DNA of 24,818 nt. Source: Nanobdellota archaeon. Its GTDB lineage: Archaea; Nanobdellota; Nanobdellia; Pacearchaeales; GW2011-AR1. Shown here piece after piece: positions 16,060-23,377 of this stretch (positions within the stretch are counted from its first letter, which is position 1; each line of letters starts with the position of its first letter). The stretch spans positions 1 to 24,818 of the forward strand of contig JADFNI010000010.1 in NCBI GenBank assembly GCA_022563455.1, in the 5' to 3' direction. Position numbers and translations under genes: made by a program. The notes below the pieces were generated by a model. It was not told the DNA's origin. It was given only the letters and a program-made list of their open reading frames with translations, and made no database searches.

Positions 16060-17325
16060 TTATAGATCGATACTATCGGAGAATTCTCTTTTGAGATTTT
16101 CTTCTAGTTTTTCTTTTGCATTCCAGTTTTTGTGTCCAAGGACGTATCCTAATTTTACAAAACTTGTTTCTGGAAGGGCATCTTTCATTGAGATTATTCC
16201 TGTTTTTTTTAGATCTCTTCCGTAAGAATATACATTCATGTTTATTCGTCCGTTAAGTGTTGTTGTGGCTGCAACTACTGTCATTCCATTTGATATTATT
16301 TTTTTTATTTTTGCGATCCAGTTGTTTTTTGAATTATTACTTGGAACGTGACCAAGACCTGTGACTTCGAGTACTAAACCTTTGTAACCCTTAGATTCAT
16401 AGTAATCTATGATGTCCGGATTTGCTCCAGGGTAGATTTTTACAATTGCTATTTTGTTTTCAAATTTAATGTCTATTTTTGGGATACGCAAGAGATCTTT
16501 TGCATTGAATTCATCTAAGATTTTAAAATTGTCTTTAGTAATTCTTGCTAATGGTTTGGAATTAATTGCTTTGAAAGTTCCTCTTTTTGACGTGTGCATT
16601 TTTCTTGCTTTTGTTGCAGGGATTGCTATACATGTTTCATCATTAGTGTCTTCATGACCTATTAGACATACTTCTGCAATATCGCTTGTTGCGTATTTTG
16701 CCGCACAAATTAAATTTAATGAGGCATCGGTTGAACCTCTGTCAATTGACTTTTGAGAGAAAGTTACTGCGATCGGCTTGTTTAAATTTTGTGTGAAGAA
16801 TGATAAGGCGGCTGCTGTATAACTTAAGGTGTCTGTTCCATGTGTTAAAATTATTCCATCAATTTCTTGATTGATTAGATGTGGAAGGACAGTTTCTGCG
16901 ATTGTTTTCCAGTCTCCTGGATCCATGTCTCCAGAAAACTTCATTATTGGAGATTCTATTGAGACTATGTTTGCAATATCTTTTAATTCTGGAGCGACAT
17001 TTAAGATATCTCTCACATCTGTTGAAATTACTCCTCCTGTTTTTGGATCAAGTCTTGAACTGATTGTACCACCTGTTATTATCATTGCGATATTTGGAAG
17101 GCTCCTCTTTTGATCTTCGATGAATTCTTTTTTTCTAATTTTGCTTGTCTTTTTTATAACTTTTGCATCTAGAATTTCGCTTTCTCTTATTCCAATATTG
17201 TATCCAGATTCTAACTTTAGAAGAATAATATTCACATCGTGAGACTCTAGAACGTGTCCGGTCCATTCCTTGCTTTTTGTTATTAGGGTTACTTTTTCTC
17301 CTGGTTCAAATGTTTTGGTTTGCAT
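16060..17325 (-). CDS. gatD: Glu-tRNA(Gln) amidotransferase subunit D
   Basis: GatD is the asparaginase-like subunit that supplies ammonia to GatE. An N-terminal beta-barrel segment (about 1-75: FEPGEKVTLITKSKEWTGHV) precedes the L-asparaginase I fold. Catalytic motifs are MIITGGTISS with T87, THGTDT with T164 and D165, and the Lys in ARKMHTSKRGTFK. At 421 residues the length is typical. The longer upstream frame reading into the gatB start is unlikely, and the ATG at 17325 gives the normal MQTKTFEPGEKV N-terminus. It is divergent from gatB, with 50 nt between start codons and one TATA element midway, and tail-to-tail with the helicase (9 nt apart). Its partner gatE lies 7 kb away. Confidence 0.96.
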   Translation of the reverse strand: MQTKTFEPGEKVTLITKSKEWTGHVLESHDVNIILLKLESGYNIGIRESEILDAKVIKKTSKIRKKEFIEDQKRSLPNIAMIITGGTISSRLDPKTGGVISTDVRDILNVAPELKDIANIVSIESPIMKFSGDMDPGDWKTIAETVLPHLINQEIDGIILTHGTDTLSYTAAALSFFTQNLNKPIAVTFSQKSIDRGSTDASLNLICAAKYATSDIAEVCLIGHEDTNDETCIAIPATKARKMHTSKRGTFKAINSKPLARITKDNFKILDEFNAKDLLRIPKIDIKFENKIAIVKIYPGANPDIIDYYESKGYKGLVLEVTGLGHVPSNNSKNNWIAKIKKIISNGMTVVAATTTLNGRINMNVYSYGRDLKKTGIISMKDALPETSFVKLGYVLGHKNWNAKEKLEENLKREFSDSIDL

Positions 17326-17346
17326 ACTTTTTGGAATTTCGCAATG

Positions 17347-17356
17347 TATAAAAAGG
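17347..17356. promoter_or_regulatory. Shared bidirectional TATA element between gatD and gatB
   Basis: TATAAAAAGG on the plus strand reads CCTTTTTATA on the minus strand. Its centre (about 17350) lies 25 nt from both the gatD ATG (17325, minus) and the gatB ATG (17376, plus). This is the only TATA-like sequence in the 50-nt gap, so one TBP site probably serves both leaderless genes. Confidence 0.6.
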
Positions 17357-17375
17357 TTTGGAGTTTTGGAGAATA

Positions 17376-18803
17376 ATGGTAGCACCAAATGGTTTATCCT
17401 TAAAGGAGGGCAACAAAGCATTCCCTGTAAAGATCGGATTAGAAGTACATGGGTACTTGAATACTGTGGAGAAGTTATTTTGTATGTGTAGGACTTCGGC
17501 GGACTGTGATGAGGAAGACTTACCTAATAGTCGTATTTGTCCTATTTGTACAGGAACTCCGGGGAGTAAGCCTATGAATGCGAATGGGGCGGCTGTTTCG
17601 AAGATGATTCAAATTGGGCTTGTGCTTGGGTCGAAGATTCATATGGGAGAATTACTTTGGCATCGAAAGCATTACGATTGGGCAGATAACCCTAAAGGTT
17701 ATCAGACGACTATCTCGGGGGCTCATGTGACGCCTTGTACAATTGGTGGAAAATTTAAGGGAATTAATATTACAGAGACTCATTTGGAGGAGGATCCAGC
17801 ACAATGGAATCCTGAGACGGGACATGTTAATTATAATAGGAGCGGACTTCCTTTGATCGAAATTGTGACAGAGCCCGAGTTTAAGAATTCTGGGGAGGTT
17901 GTTTTATGGCTTAAAAGTTTATTGCTTACGCTATCTTACATTAAAGCGGTTAGAAAGAATGCCGGGATAAAGGTGGATGTTAATGTGTCTACTTATGGGG
18001 AGAGGGTTGAGATGAAGAATCTTAATTCTCTTGAGAAGATTCGAAAGGCGATTGATTATGAAATTGTAAGGCAAATCGAGAACCATAAGAATGGGGTTAT
18101 TCAGAATAGAGATACTTTGGCATATGATTCGAAATTGGGCAAGACATTTAAAATGAGGTCCAAAGAAGGAGCAGCTGACTATAGATTTATTCCTGATCCT
18201 GATTTACCAATACTTAGGGTTGATAAAAAAATGGTTTTGGAGATTAAAAAACTTATTCCTGAAATGCCTGAAGTGAAGCTTGCGAAGTTGCTTGATAAAT
18301 ATAAAGTGGATTCAGCTAATGCAAAGGTTCTTACTCGAAATTTAGATTTGGTTGAATTTTTTGAAGCGCTTGTCAATAATGGTGTTGAAGTGTCTCGTGG
18401 AATTTCGTGGGTTACTATTGAACTTCTTAGAGTTCTTAATTATAATAAAAAATCTCTTGAAGACTCAGATATTGATATTAAACCTGTTCATTTGGCAGAG
18501 TTGATAAAGGCTGTTGAGAAGGGGCAGATTACGACGCTGAAAGGTAAGCAGATAATGAATGACTTTGTACCTTCGAGCTTTTCATTAAAGGATCATAAAG
18601 AAGAGATCTCAAACATTGATGAATCTGCAATTGAGAACTTAGCTAAGCAGGTTATTAACGAAAATTCACATGTGGTTGAAGAATATAAGGGTGGGAAGGA
18701 AACGAGCCTTAACTTTTTGATTGGACAGGTTATGAAAAGAAGTAACCGACGGGCAGACTTTAAAGTTGCTACTGAAATTTTAAAGAAGTTAATTGGAGAA
18801 TGA
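17376..18803 (+). CDS. gatB: Asp/Glu-tRNA amidotransferase subunit B
   Basis: GatB is the kinase/transamidase subunit of GatCAB. The family signature is clear: VKIGLEVHGYLNTVEKLFCMC (18-38, VKIGLEVHGYLNT then VEKLFCMC), PNSRICPICTGTPGSKP (50-66; C36, C38, C55 and C58 form the zinc-type set), HRKHYDWADNPKGYQ, LEEDPAQW, NYNRSGLPLIEIVTEPEF, GVKVDVNVS-like KVDVNVSTYGERVEMKNLNS, and RSKEGAADYRFIPDPDLP. The C-terminal helical plus YqeY-like domain (about 330-475) binds tRNA. The 475-residue length is normal. I preferred the ATG at 17376 to a TTG at 17358 because of the promoter spacing. Unlike many genomes it is not next to gatA, which is 14 kb upstream on the other strand. Confidence 0.96.
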   Translation: MVAPNGLSLKEGNKAFPVKIGLEVHGYLNTVEKLFCMCRTSADCDEEDLPNSRICPICTGTPGSKPMNANGAAVSKMIQIGLVLGSKIHMGELLWHRKHYDWADNPKGYQTTISGAHVTPCTIGGKFKGINITETHLEEDPAQWNPETGHVNYNRSGLPLIEIVTEPEFKNSGEVVLWLKSLLLTLSYIKAVRKNAGIKVDVNVSTYGERVEMKNLNSLEKIRKAIDYEIVRQIENHKNGVIQNRDTLAYDSKLGKTFKMRSKEGAADYRFIPDPDLPILRVDKKMVLEIKKLIPEMPEVKLAKLLDKYKVDSANAKVLTRNLDLVEFFEALVNNGVEVSRGISWVTIELLRVLNYNKKSLEDSDIDIKPVHLAELIKAVEKGQITTLKGKQIMNDFVPSSFSLKDHKEEISNIDESAIENLAKQVINENSHVVEEYKGGKETSLNFLIGQVMKRSNRRADFKVATEILKKLIGE

Positions 18804-18907
18804 GATGGTTGAAAAAAGAAATTTTAGTATAGGAATAATTCTTGGTGAATGCCGAAATTTTAGAATTCTATGATTAATTTTATATAGGGTGCTTTGTAAT
18901 ATTGATT

Positions 18908-19144
18908 ATGATAAATGAGGATTATACTAAGCTTATGCTTTGGGGAATTTTTGTTGGGTTTACAGGTTCGATGTTTAGTCTTTATGCGTCAGGATTTATT
19001 ACTGGTTTTGGAACGGTCTTGTTTCCAATAATTTTATTTTTTATTATTGTTAGCTTATTTTCAAAATTCTCTGAAATAATATTTAGGAGCGATCTTTTTT
19101 CAAAGAAAAAATTTAAGGGTTGGAAAAAGTTTGTTGGGAATTGA
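18908..19144 (+). CDS. Small membrane protein, 78 aa, unknown
   Basis: MINEDYTKLM leads into two hydrophobic helices (about 10-30 and 33-55), followed by a basic cytoplasmic-looking tail (SKKKFKGWKKFVGN). No family is recognised. A textbook archaeal TATA box, TTTATATA at 18879-18886, is centred 25 nt before the ATG at 18908, which strongly supports this start over a TTG two codons upstream and marks an independent leaderless transcript. The 98 nt between gatB and this ATG hold little else. Confidence 0.65.
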   Translation: MINEDYTKLMLWGIFVGFTGSMFSLYASGFITGFGTVLFPIILFFIIVSLFSKFSEIIFRSDLFSKKKFKGWKKFVGN

Positions 19145-19172
19145 ATATATTAATGAATTATAGACTTTGTAT

Positions 19173-20297
19173 TTAACCAAAGAATTGGATTAATGTTCCT
19201 GAGATTAATATTAATGAAATAAGTCCAATCATCAACCAACCGTTAGGAACTTTGATCTCTGGATCTTTGCCGTTTCTTGTATAGTTTTTTGATTTTTTGT
19301 TTGTTAGAAGTATTAATATTCCAGTTACGCTTCCCGAAATCACTCCTCCAATTCCGAGAATTGTTACAAAGTCAAATATATCAAAGATTATTAAGAATAT
19401 GTAAATTAATAAAGGAATTATTGAAGTTGCTATGAAGTTTATTTTTTTTGAAGTTTTTAGATCATATTTGAAAGTATCTTTTATTGAAAATGATAAGACA
19501 AAGTAGGAAGTTAGCATTGTGAAGATTCCAAGGATAGTCATTGCTGGACCTCCAAAAGATAAAGTTGCAATTTCGGTAACATTTTTCCCGAGTATTCCTA
19601 CGAAGATTGAAGTAAAAATTATGTATAGTATTATTGGGATCAGAGTTCCAATTATTATAGCTTTTTTTAAATGTTTTTCTTGCCCTTTGATTTCATTTCT
19701 GAGCTCTGGAATTGAAGTAAAACCTAGGAGTGAAAATAGAACTATTCCTATTGGTGCTGCGAAGTTTGCAGAATTGAATGTTAATAAATTACTAGAGTCT
19801 ATTTGTGGTAAGAATCTGATGAAAAGGCCTAGGATGATTAAGGTTATTGCAATGACTCCGTAAGTTTCTATTTTCTTTAGGCTTTTTAAGCCTTCTCGAA
19901 GAAGCAATGTCATGACAAGCCAGAAACCTATCCCCAAATAAATTGGACTTATGTCTCCTGGAAGTAATTTTGATAGGCTTTCTCCTTCTCCGATAAGATA
20001 TGCTAAAAGGGCGGAATATATACCAAACATAGTTCCAAAAAACATTAATTTTTGAGCCCAAGATCCTAAGTATTTTTTAGCGTAACCTGATAACTGGTGT
20101 TTTCCTTTGGTTCTAAGAGTAACTTCTCCGATGCTTAAATTTATAAAAAGCATTACTGCGCCTAGAACTATTAACCAGAATATTCCTGAAAGAAATCCTG
20201 ATTTTGCAAATATATATGGAAGACCGAGTATCCCTGCTCCGATTGTTGCACCAGAGAGTGTGAATGTTGTTGCCCAGAATTTTTTATTATATTTCAT
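19173..20297 (-). CDS. Amino-acid permease (HAAAP/AAAP type, probably aromatic or hydroxy amino acids)
   Basis: A 374-residue transporter with about eleven membrane helices. The first helix carries the family signature TLSGATIGAGILGLPYIFAKSGF (9-31; GATIGAG and GLPYIF), typical of the APC-fold aromatic/hydroxy amino-acid permeases (TyrP/Mtr/SdaC-like) and AAAP transporters. Helix 6 includes FSLLGFTSIPELRNEI, also typical. It should import amino acids by proton or sodium symport; specificity cannot be read. Unlike its neighbours it has a Shine-Dalgarno-like GAGGTG 4 nt before the ATG, and a GATATATAAAATATC promoter region further upstream (about 20327-20341). Confidence 0.85.
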   Translation of the reverse strand: MKYNKKFWATTFTLSGATIGAGILGLPYIFAKSGFLSGIFWLIVLGAVMLFINLSIGEVTLRTKGKHQLSGYAKKYLGSWAQKLMFFGTMFGIYSALLAYLIGEGESLSKLLPGDISPIYLGIGFWLVMTLLLREGLKSLKKIETYGVIAITLIILGLFIRFLPQIDSSNLLTFNSANFAAPIGIVLFSLLGFTSIPELRNEIKGQEKHLKKAIIIGTLIPIILYIIFTSIFVGILGKNVTEIATLSFGGPAMTILGIFTMLTSYFVLSFSIKDTFKYDLKTSKKINFIATSIIPLLIYIFLIIFDIFDFVTILGIGGVISGSVTGILILLTNKKSKNYTRNGKDPEIKVPNGWLMIGLISLILISGTLIQFFG

Positions 20298-20301
20298 TTA
20301 A

Positions 20302-20307
20302 CACCTC
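20302..20307 (-). promoter_or_regulatory. Shine-Dalgarno-like GAGGTG before the permease
   Basis: The minus strand reads GAGGTGTTAAATG into the permease start. A TTTATATATC-type box at 20328-20337 would give a leader of roughly 10 nt containing this SD. Most genes here lack an SD. A palindromic CTTTAAAG at 20317-20324, 23 nt before the ATG, is an alternative TATA for a leaderless start. Confidence 0.45.
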
Positions 20308-20408
20308 ATAGATAGGCTTTAAAGATATTTTATATATCTTAGCTTTTAGGATTTTGGATTGATTAGATAATTTTAAATAATGAAATTTGATTGAGATATT
20401 AGAACATT

Positions 20409-20480
20409 GAGCTCGTAGTTTAATGGATAGAATAACAGGTTTCGGCCCTGTTGATGGGGGTTCGATTCCCTCCGAGCTCG
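20409..20480 (+). tRNA. tRNA-Arg (anticodon UCG)
   Basis: The acceptor stem is GAGCTCG (20409-20415) with CGAGCTC (20473-20479), discriminator G (20480). The anticodon stem is ACAGG/CCTGT with loop TTTCGGC, giving TCG. The T-arm is GGGGG-TTCGATT-CCCTC with one G-T pair. There is no intron and no encoded CCA. A TTTTAAATAA box near 20372-20381 is a likely promoter. Its 3' end is partially repeated downstream. Confidence 0.95.
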
Positions 20481-20492
20481 TTAATCGAACCC
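20458..20492 (+). repeat. 10-bp perfect inverted repeat joining the tRNA-Arg T-arm to its trailer
   Basis: GGGTTCGATT (20458-20467, inside the T-arm) and AATCGAACCC (20483-20492, 3 nt past the tRNA end) are exact reverse complements separated by 15 nt. In the precursor transcript this hairpin would compete with tRNA folding; in DNA it is a dyad around the tRNA 3' end. Confidence 0.7.
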
Positions 20493-20710
20493 GAGGTTCT
20501 GATTCGTAGTTTGCATCTCACAACATCATTCTTTTTTTAGTGTTGATCGAAGCAAACTGCTCACCCTCCGAAGATGCTCGTTAATCGAACCTGGGGTTCT
20601 AATTCACAATTTACATTTGAAAAGTATATTTATTGTTATTTTCAAAAGCAAACTGCTCACCCTCCGAAGATGCTCGTTGTAAATGGGACTTTCCTAATAT
20701 GCTCGTTAAT
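20468..20710 (+). repeat. Tandem degenerate copies of the tRNA-Arg 3' end and flank
   Basis: The sequence CCCTCCGA...GCTCGTTAATCGAACC begins inside the tRNA (20468) and recurs at 20564 and, shortened, at 20660, with a 4-nt AGAT insertion in the later copies. Between units, 20476-20516 and 20576-20616 match at 34 of 41 positions exactly 100 nt apart, all seven differences being transitions. The 32-nt blocks 20551-20582 and 20647-20678 are identical, 96 nt apart. A last GCTCGTTAAT (20701-20710) abuts the proS TATA box. A GAACC-N3-GGTTC hairpin is kept in both first units. No ORF of interest lies here. Confidence 0.85.
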
Positions 20711-20739
20711 TTTAAATATGCTTTATTGTTTGTTTTAAG

Positions 20740-22191
20740 ATGGGTAAAAAGAAAAGCACTTTTAATATAAAAAAGAATGAAAATTTTGGTGAATGGTATA
20801 GTGAAATCCTTAGCAAAGCCGAAGTTACGGATCTTCGGTATGGTGTTAAGGGATTTGTTGTGATTCAGCCTTGGGGAGCTAGAGCGATAGATAAGATGTA
20901 TAGAATTTATGAATCGGCTCTTAGGTCTACTGGACATGATCCTGTGATTTTTCCAGCAGTGATTCCTGAGAAGAATTTTAAGAGGGAGAGTAGTCATGTT
21001 AAGGGTTTTGCTCCTGAAGTTTTTTGGTTGGAAAAAAAACAAGGAGAAGACAGACTTGCGCTACGACCTACTAGTGAGACTGCTTTTTATGAGATGTATA
21101 GTATTTGGATTAGAAGTTATAGAGATTTACCAATGAAACTTTATCAAAGGTGCAATGTTTTTAGAAATGAGACGAAGGCTACAAGACCACTTATTAGGGC
21201 TCGAGAATTTCATTGGATTGAGACACATAATGTATTTGCTACAAAATCCGAGGCTGAGGCCCAGATTCAAGAAGATATTTCTATGACTAATGAAATTATG
21301 AAAGGGATTTTTGGAGTTCCATTTTTACCTATGAAAAGACCTGAATGGGATAAATTTCCTGGGGCCGAATACACAGTGGGGAGTGATTCGATAATGCCAG
21401 ATGGCAGAGTTATCCAGCAGCCATCCACTCATTTGATTAGCCAGCATTTTACAAAAGCTTTTAATATAAAATATGTAGATGAAAAGGAGAAAGAGAAATT
21501 TGCATGGCTTACTTGTTATGGTCCTTGTATTTCTAGAATTTTAGCTTCAGTTATTTCAATTCATGGAGATAATAAGGGGCTTGTTTTACCATATATAATT
21601 GCCCCAGTTCAAGTTGTTATTATTCCCATGCATAGTGAGACTTCTGGAGAGAAAATTAGTAAGGCTGCTGAAAAGATTCGTGCTCAATTTTTATTAGCTA
21701 ATATTGACGTAAAGGTTGATGAAACTGATAAAAGAGCTGGAGAGAAATTTTTTCATTGGGAGATGAAGGGAATTCCATTTAGAATTGACATTGGAGAAAG
21801 AGAGCTTGAAAATGGAAATGTGAGTGTTTATATTCGGGATACTGGGAAAAAGGTTGTAATTAAACTTGAAAATCTAGTTGAGGATATACAAAATCTTGGA
21901 GTAGAATTTGATGCTCGGTTAAAATCTTCCGCTCAGAAATTTTTTGATTCTAAAATTGTTGACTGTGATAGTAAAGCTTCTGTGAAATCCGCACTTGATG
22001 GAGGACGCGTTGCTCGAATCTCGTTTTGTTCAATTGATTCAGCTGGAGAAAAATGTTCGACTTATATAGAGAAAGATTTGATGGCTAGGATTATGGGGTC
22101 AAGAGGAGATCTGCTCGAGAAAGCAACTGGAAAATGTTTGTTTTGCTCTAAAAAAGCCAAAATAGTTGTTTATGCTGGGAAGAGCTATTAG
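20740..22191 (+). CDS. proS: Prolyl-tRNA synthetase, archaeal/eukaryotic type
   Basis: A class IIa synthetase of 483 residues that charges tRNA(Pro). The N-terminal catalytic core shows FGEWYSEILSKAEVTDLRYGVKGF, quoted in part, then RPTSETAFYEMYSIWIRSYRDLP, motif 2-like RNETKATRPLIRAREFHWIE, AEYTVGSD and the HGDNKGLVLP segment. The anticodon-binding domain begins at IAPVQVVIIPMH (about 287). The C-terminal zinc-like domain has Cys residues near the end (CSTYIEK, CLFCSKKAK) and the protein ends in Tyr, as in archaeal/eukaryotic ProRS. No bacterial editing insertion is present. TTTAAATA at 20711-20718 is 25 nt before the ATG, directly after the last tRNA-derived repeat. Confidence 0.97.
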   Translation: MGKKKSTFNIKKNENFGEWYSEILSKAEVTDLRYGVKGFVVIQPWGARAIDKMYRIYESALRSTGHDPVIFPAVIPEKNFKRESSHVKGFAPEVFWLEKKQGEDRLALRPTSETAFYEMYSIWIRSYRDLPMKLYQRCNVFRNETKATRPLIRAREFHWIETHNVFATKSEAEAQIQEDISMTNEIMKGIFGVPFLPMKRPEWDKFPGAEYTVGSDSIMPDGRVIQQPSTHLISQHFTKAFNIKYVDEKEKEKFAWLTCYGPCISRILASVISIHGDNKGLVLPYIIAPVQVVIIPMHSETSGEKISKAAEKIRAQFLLANIDVKVDETDKRAGEKFFHWEMKGIPFRIDIGERELENGNVSVYIRDTGKKVVIKLENLVEDIQNLGVEFDARLKSSAQKFFDSKIVDCDSKASVKSALDGGRVARISFCSIDSAGEKCSTYIEKDLMARIMGSRGDLLEKATGKCLFCSKKAKIVVYAGKSY

Positions 22192-22214
22192 AGATATCGA
22201 GATATCGAGATATC
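22191..22214 (+). repeat. Three perfect tandem copies of GAGATATC after proS
   Basis: The 8-bp unit starts at the last base of the proS TAG stop and repeats three times without change. Each unit contains the palindrome GATATC, so any two can pair as a hairpin. It lies 7 nt before the TATA box of the next gene, so it could act as a proS 3' processing/termination structure or as an operator. Confidence 0.75.
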
Positions 22215-22249
22215 TAAATCTTTATAAATTGTAAACGTCTTTTTAAGAT

Positions 22250-22525
22250 ATGATAGATGTAGTGAAAAAATCTAAAGATATTGGGAAGTTGAAAACTGGA
22301 GACAAGGTTTATTTTAATGGAAAAGAAATGATCGTCGATAAGCAATATTTATTTCAGGAACATGATAAAATGAATGAATGGATTATTGAAGTTTATAATC
22401 CTGAAAATGAAAAAGAATATCAAATAAGATATTTTGATGACCAAGTAGATTCTAGTTTGGAAGTTTATTTTTTAGAAGAGGATTTTCAATATCTTAGAAA
22501 AGATCCAAAGACAATTGCTTGGTGA
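22250..22525 (+). CDS. Small acidic protein, 91 aa, unknown
   Basis: The N-terminal part (IGKLKTGDKVYFNGKEMIVDKQ, about 11-32) reads like an SH3-like beta-barrel strand pattern, followed by alternating strands (EWIIEVYNPENEKEYQIRYF) and an acidic, aromatic C-terminus. There is no membrane segment or Cys. I do not recognise a family; a small nucleic-acid- or protein-binding barrel is possible. TTTATAAA at 22221-22228 is 25 nt before the ATG, so it is probably leaderless and separate from proS. Confidence 0.7.
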   Translation: MIDVVKKSKDIGKLKTGDKVYFNGKEMIVDKQYLFQEHDKMNEWIIEVYNPENEKEYQIRYFDDQVDSSLEVYFLEEDFQYLRKDPKTIAW

Positions 22526-22552
22526 AAAACTATTCAAAATCTTTATAGATAA

Positions 22553-22588
22553 CCTAACTGAGACACTTTTGTCCAACGCCCTGTTAGG
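22553..22588 (+). other. Repeated hairpin-forming element, copy 1
   Basis: CCTAAC (22553-22558) and GTTAGG (22583-22588) can pair around a 24-nt interval containing GAGACACTTTTGTCC, itself able to form GACA-CTTT-TGTC. A second copy lies at 24215-24250 with the same 24-nt spacing. The outer stem is preserved there by a compensatory change. It lies 27 nt after the stop of the 91-residue gene. It may be a small RNA, a 3'-end element or a boundary repeat. The rest of the 196-nt gap (22526-22721) shows only the next gene's promoter. Confidence 0.55.
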
Positions 22589-22704
22589 ACGTTTGGAAAA
22601 CATATTACAGAGTTTATTATCTAGCATTCCAGTTCTAAGGATGTGCTAAGATTTTTAGTTGAATAGTTAAACTTTTTACCATATTGTAAAGGAATTTAAA
22701 GGAC

Positions 22705-22718
22705 ATGATATATATCAT
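22705..22718. promoter_or_regulatory. Palindromic operator ATGATATATATCAT before the HTH_10 gene
   Basis: A 14-bp perfect palindrome lies between the TATA-like ATTTAAAG (22694-22701) and the ATG at 22722, i.e. over the expected transcription start. Its 12-bp core TGATATATATCA recurs at 23379-23390. A factor bound here would block initiation, consistent with autoregulation by the adjacent HTH protein. Confidence 0.6.
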
Positions 22719-22721
22719 TTT

Positions 22722-23375
22722 ATGTGGACTACAAAAATAAGCTTTGATGGATCAACGGGAGTTGCAGCCGCTAGACATGCGAAGAAAAATAATGTAAGAT
22801 TCTTATGTTTTCCCCTATCATGGACTTATAGAAAGTCAGATATTAGTATCAGCCTTACAGGAATTCTTTTTGGAGAAACCAAGGACAAGAAACAGTTTGT
22901 TAAGGATTGGAAACATGATAAAAGTGGGTGGCTTGAAGAAATCGAGCTCAACGGAGATTTTTTTATTGCGACAAGTAGAGAACCCATAGTTGCCAAAAAA
23001 ATGTTCAACAAGAATATAATTTTTACCGAGCCATTTAGTATTGATGAAAATGGAATAGAAATCATAACTATTAGCTCGTTTGAAAAGAAGTACCTCGAAG
23101 AATACATCAAAGTCTTAGAAAGTTTTTACCAAGTTAAAGTTCACTATATTAAACAAGAAAAAATTAAAAATATCCTATTTAAGGCGAAGGCTCCAGAATT
23201 AACTGACAAACAAAAAAGTTCCATGGAACTTGCCCTTAGAAGTGGATATTATAACTATCCAAGAAAAACTTCAATAGAAAAAATGGCGAAAAAGTCTAAG
23301 ATAGCTTTTTCCGCATTTCATGGCCATTTAAGAAAAGCCGAACAAAAGTTAATGCCATTCTTCTTTAGTCATTAG
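22722..23375 (+). CDS. Transcriptional regulator with C-terminal HTH_10 (bacterio-opsin-activator type)
   Basis: A 217-residue protein. The C-terminus (about 158-212) fits the HTH_10/Bat domain closely: LTDKQKSSMELALRSGYYNYP, PRKTSIEKMAKKSKIAFSAF and HGHLRKAEQKLMPFF (each part quoted separately), with the conserved GYxxYPRKxS turn before the recognition helix. The N-terminal about 150 residues form an alpha/beta region (FLCFPLSWTYRKSDISISLTG; ITISSFEKKYLEEYIKVLE) of the type seen in HTH_10 regulators, probably a ligand or partner sensor. No PAS/GAF signature is obvious. It carries a palindrome over its own start and another follows its stop, before the next gene. Codon use looks less T-biased than in the housekeeping genes. 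Confidence 0.82.
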   Translation: MWTTKISFDGSTGVAAARHAKKNNVRFLCFPLSWTYRKSDISISLTGILFGETKDKKQFVKDWKHDKSGWLEEIELNGDFFIATSREPIVAKKMFNKNIIFTEPFSIDENGIEIITISSFEKKYLEEYIKVLESFYQVKVHYIKQEKIKNILFKAKAPELTDKQKSSMELALRSGYYNYPRKTSIEKMAKKSKIAFSAFHGHLRKAEQKLMPFFFSH

Positions 23376-23377
23376 AG

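Noticed and set aside
15740..16225. 161-codon plus-strand frame overlapping the helicase tail and gatD end
   Set aside because: It is the shifted reading of the repetitive Arg/Gly/Ser tail (giving artificial VEIHLKDL repeats) and runs antisense into gatD; no promoter or family match.
18805..18873. 22-codon ORF right after gatB
   Set aside because: No promoter of its own, no conserved character, and it ends just before a strong TATA box for the next gene; treated as intergenic.
20476..20710. CRISPR array downstream of tRNA-Arg
   Set aside because: Only two to three units, the 'spacers' are themselves related, spacing is uneven (96 and 100), and no cas gene is present; tRNA-end duplication explains it better.
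20611..21042. 143-codon minus-strand frame over the start of proS
   Set aside because: Antisense shadow of a certain synthetase gene; composition is not protein-like and it crosses the tRNA-derived repeats.
22553..22588. C/D-box or H/ACA guide RNA
   Set aside because: A CTGA occurs, but no RUGAUGA C box or ACA-tailed K-turn hairpin could be placed; left as an unclassified structured element.
22722..23375. LAGLIDADG homing endonuclease as the identity of this gene
   Set aside because: No LAGLIDADG helices are visible; the C-terminus matches HTH_10 closely.
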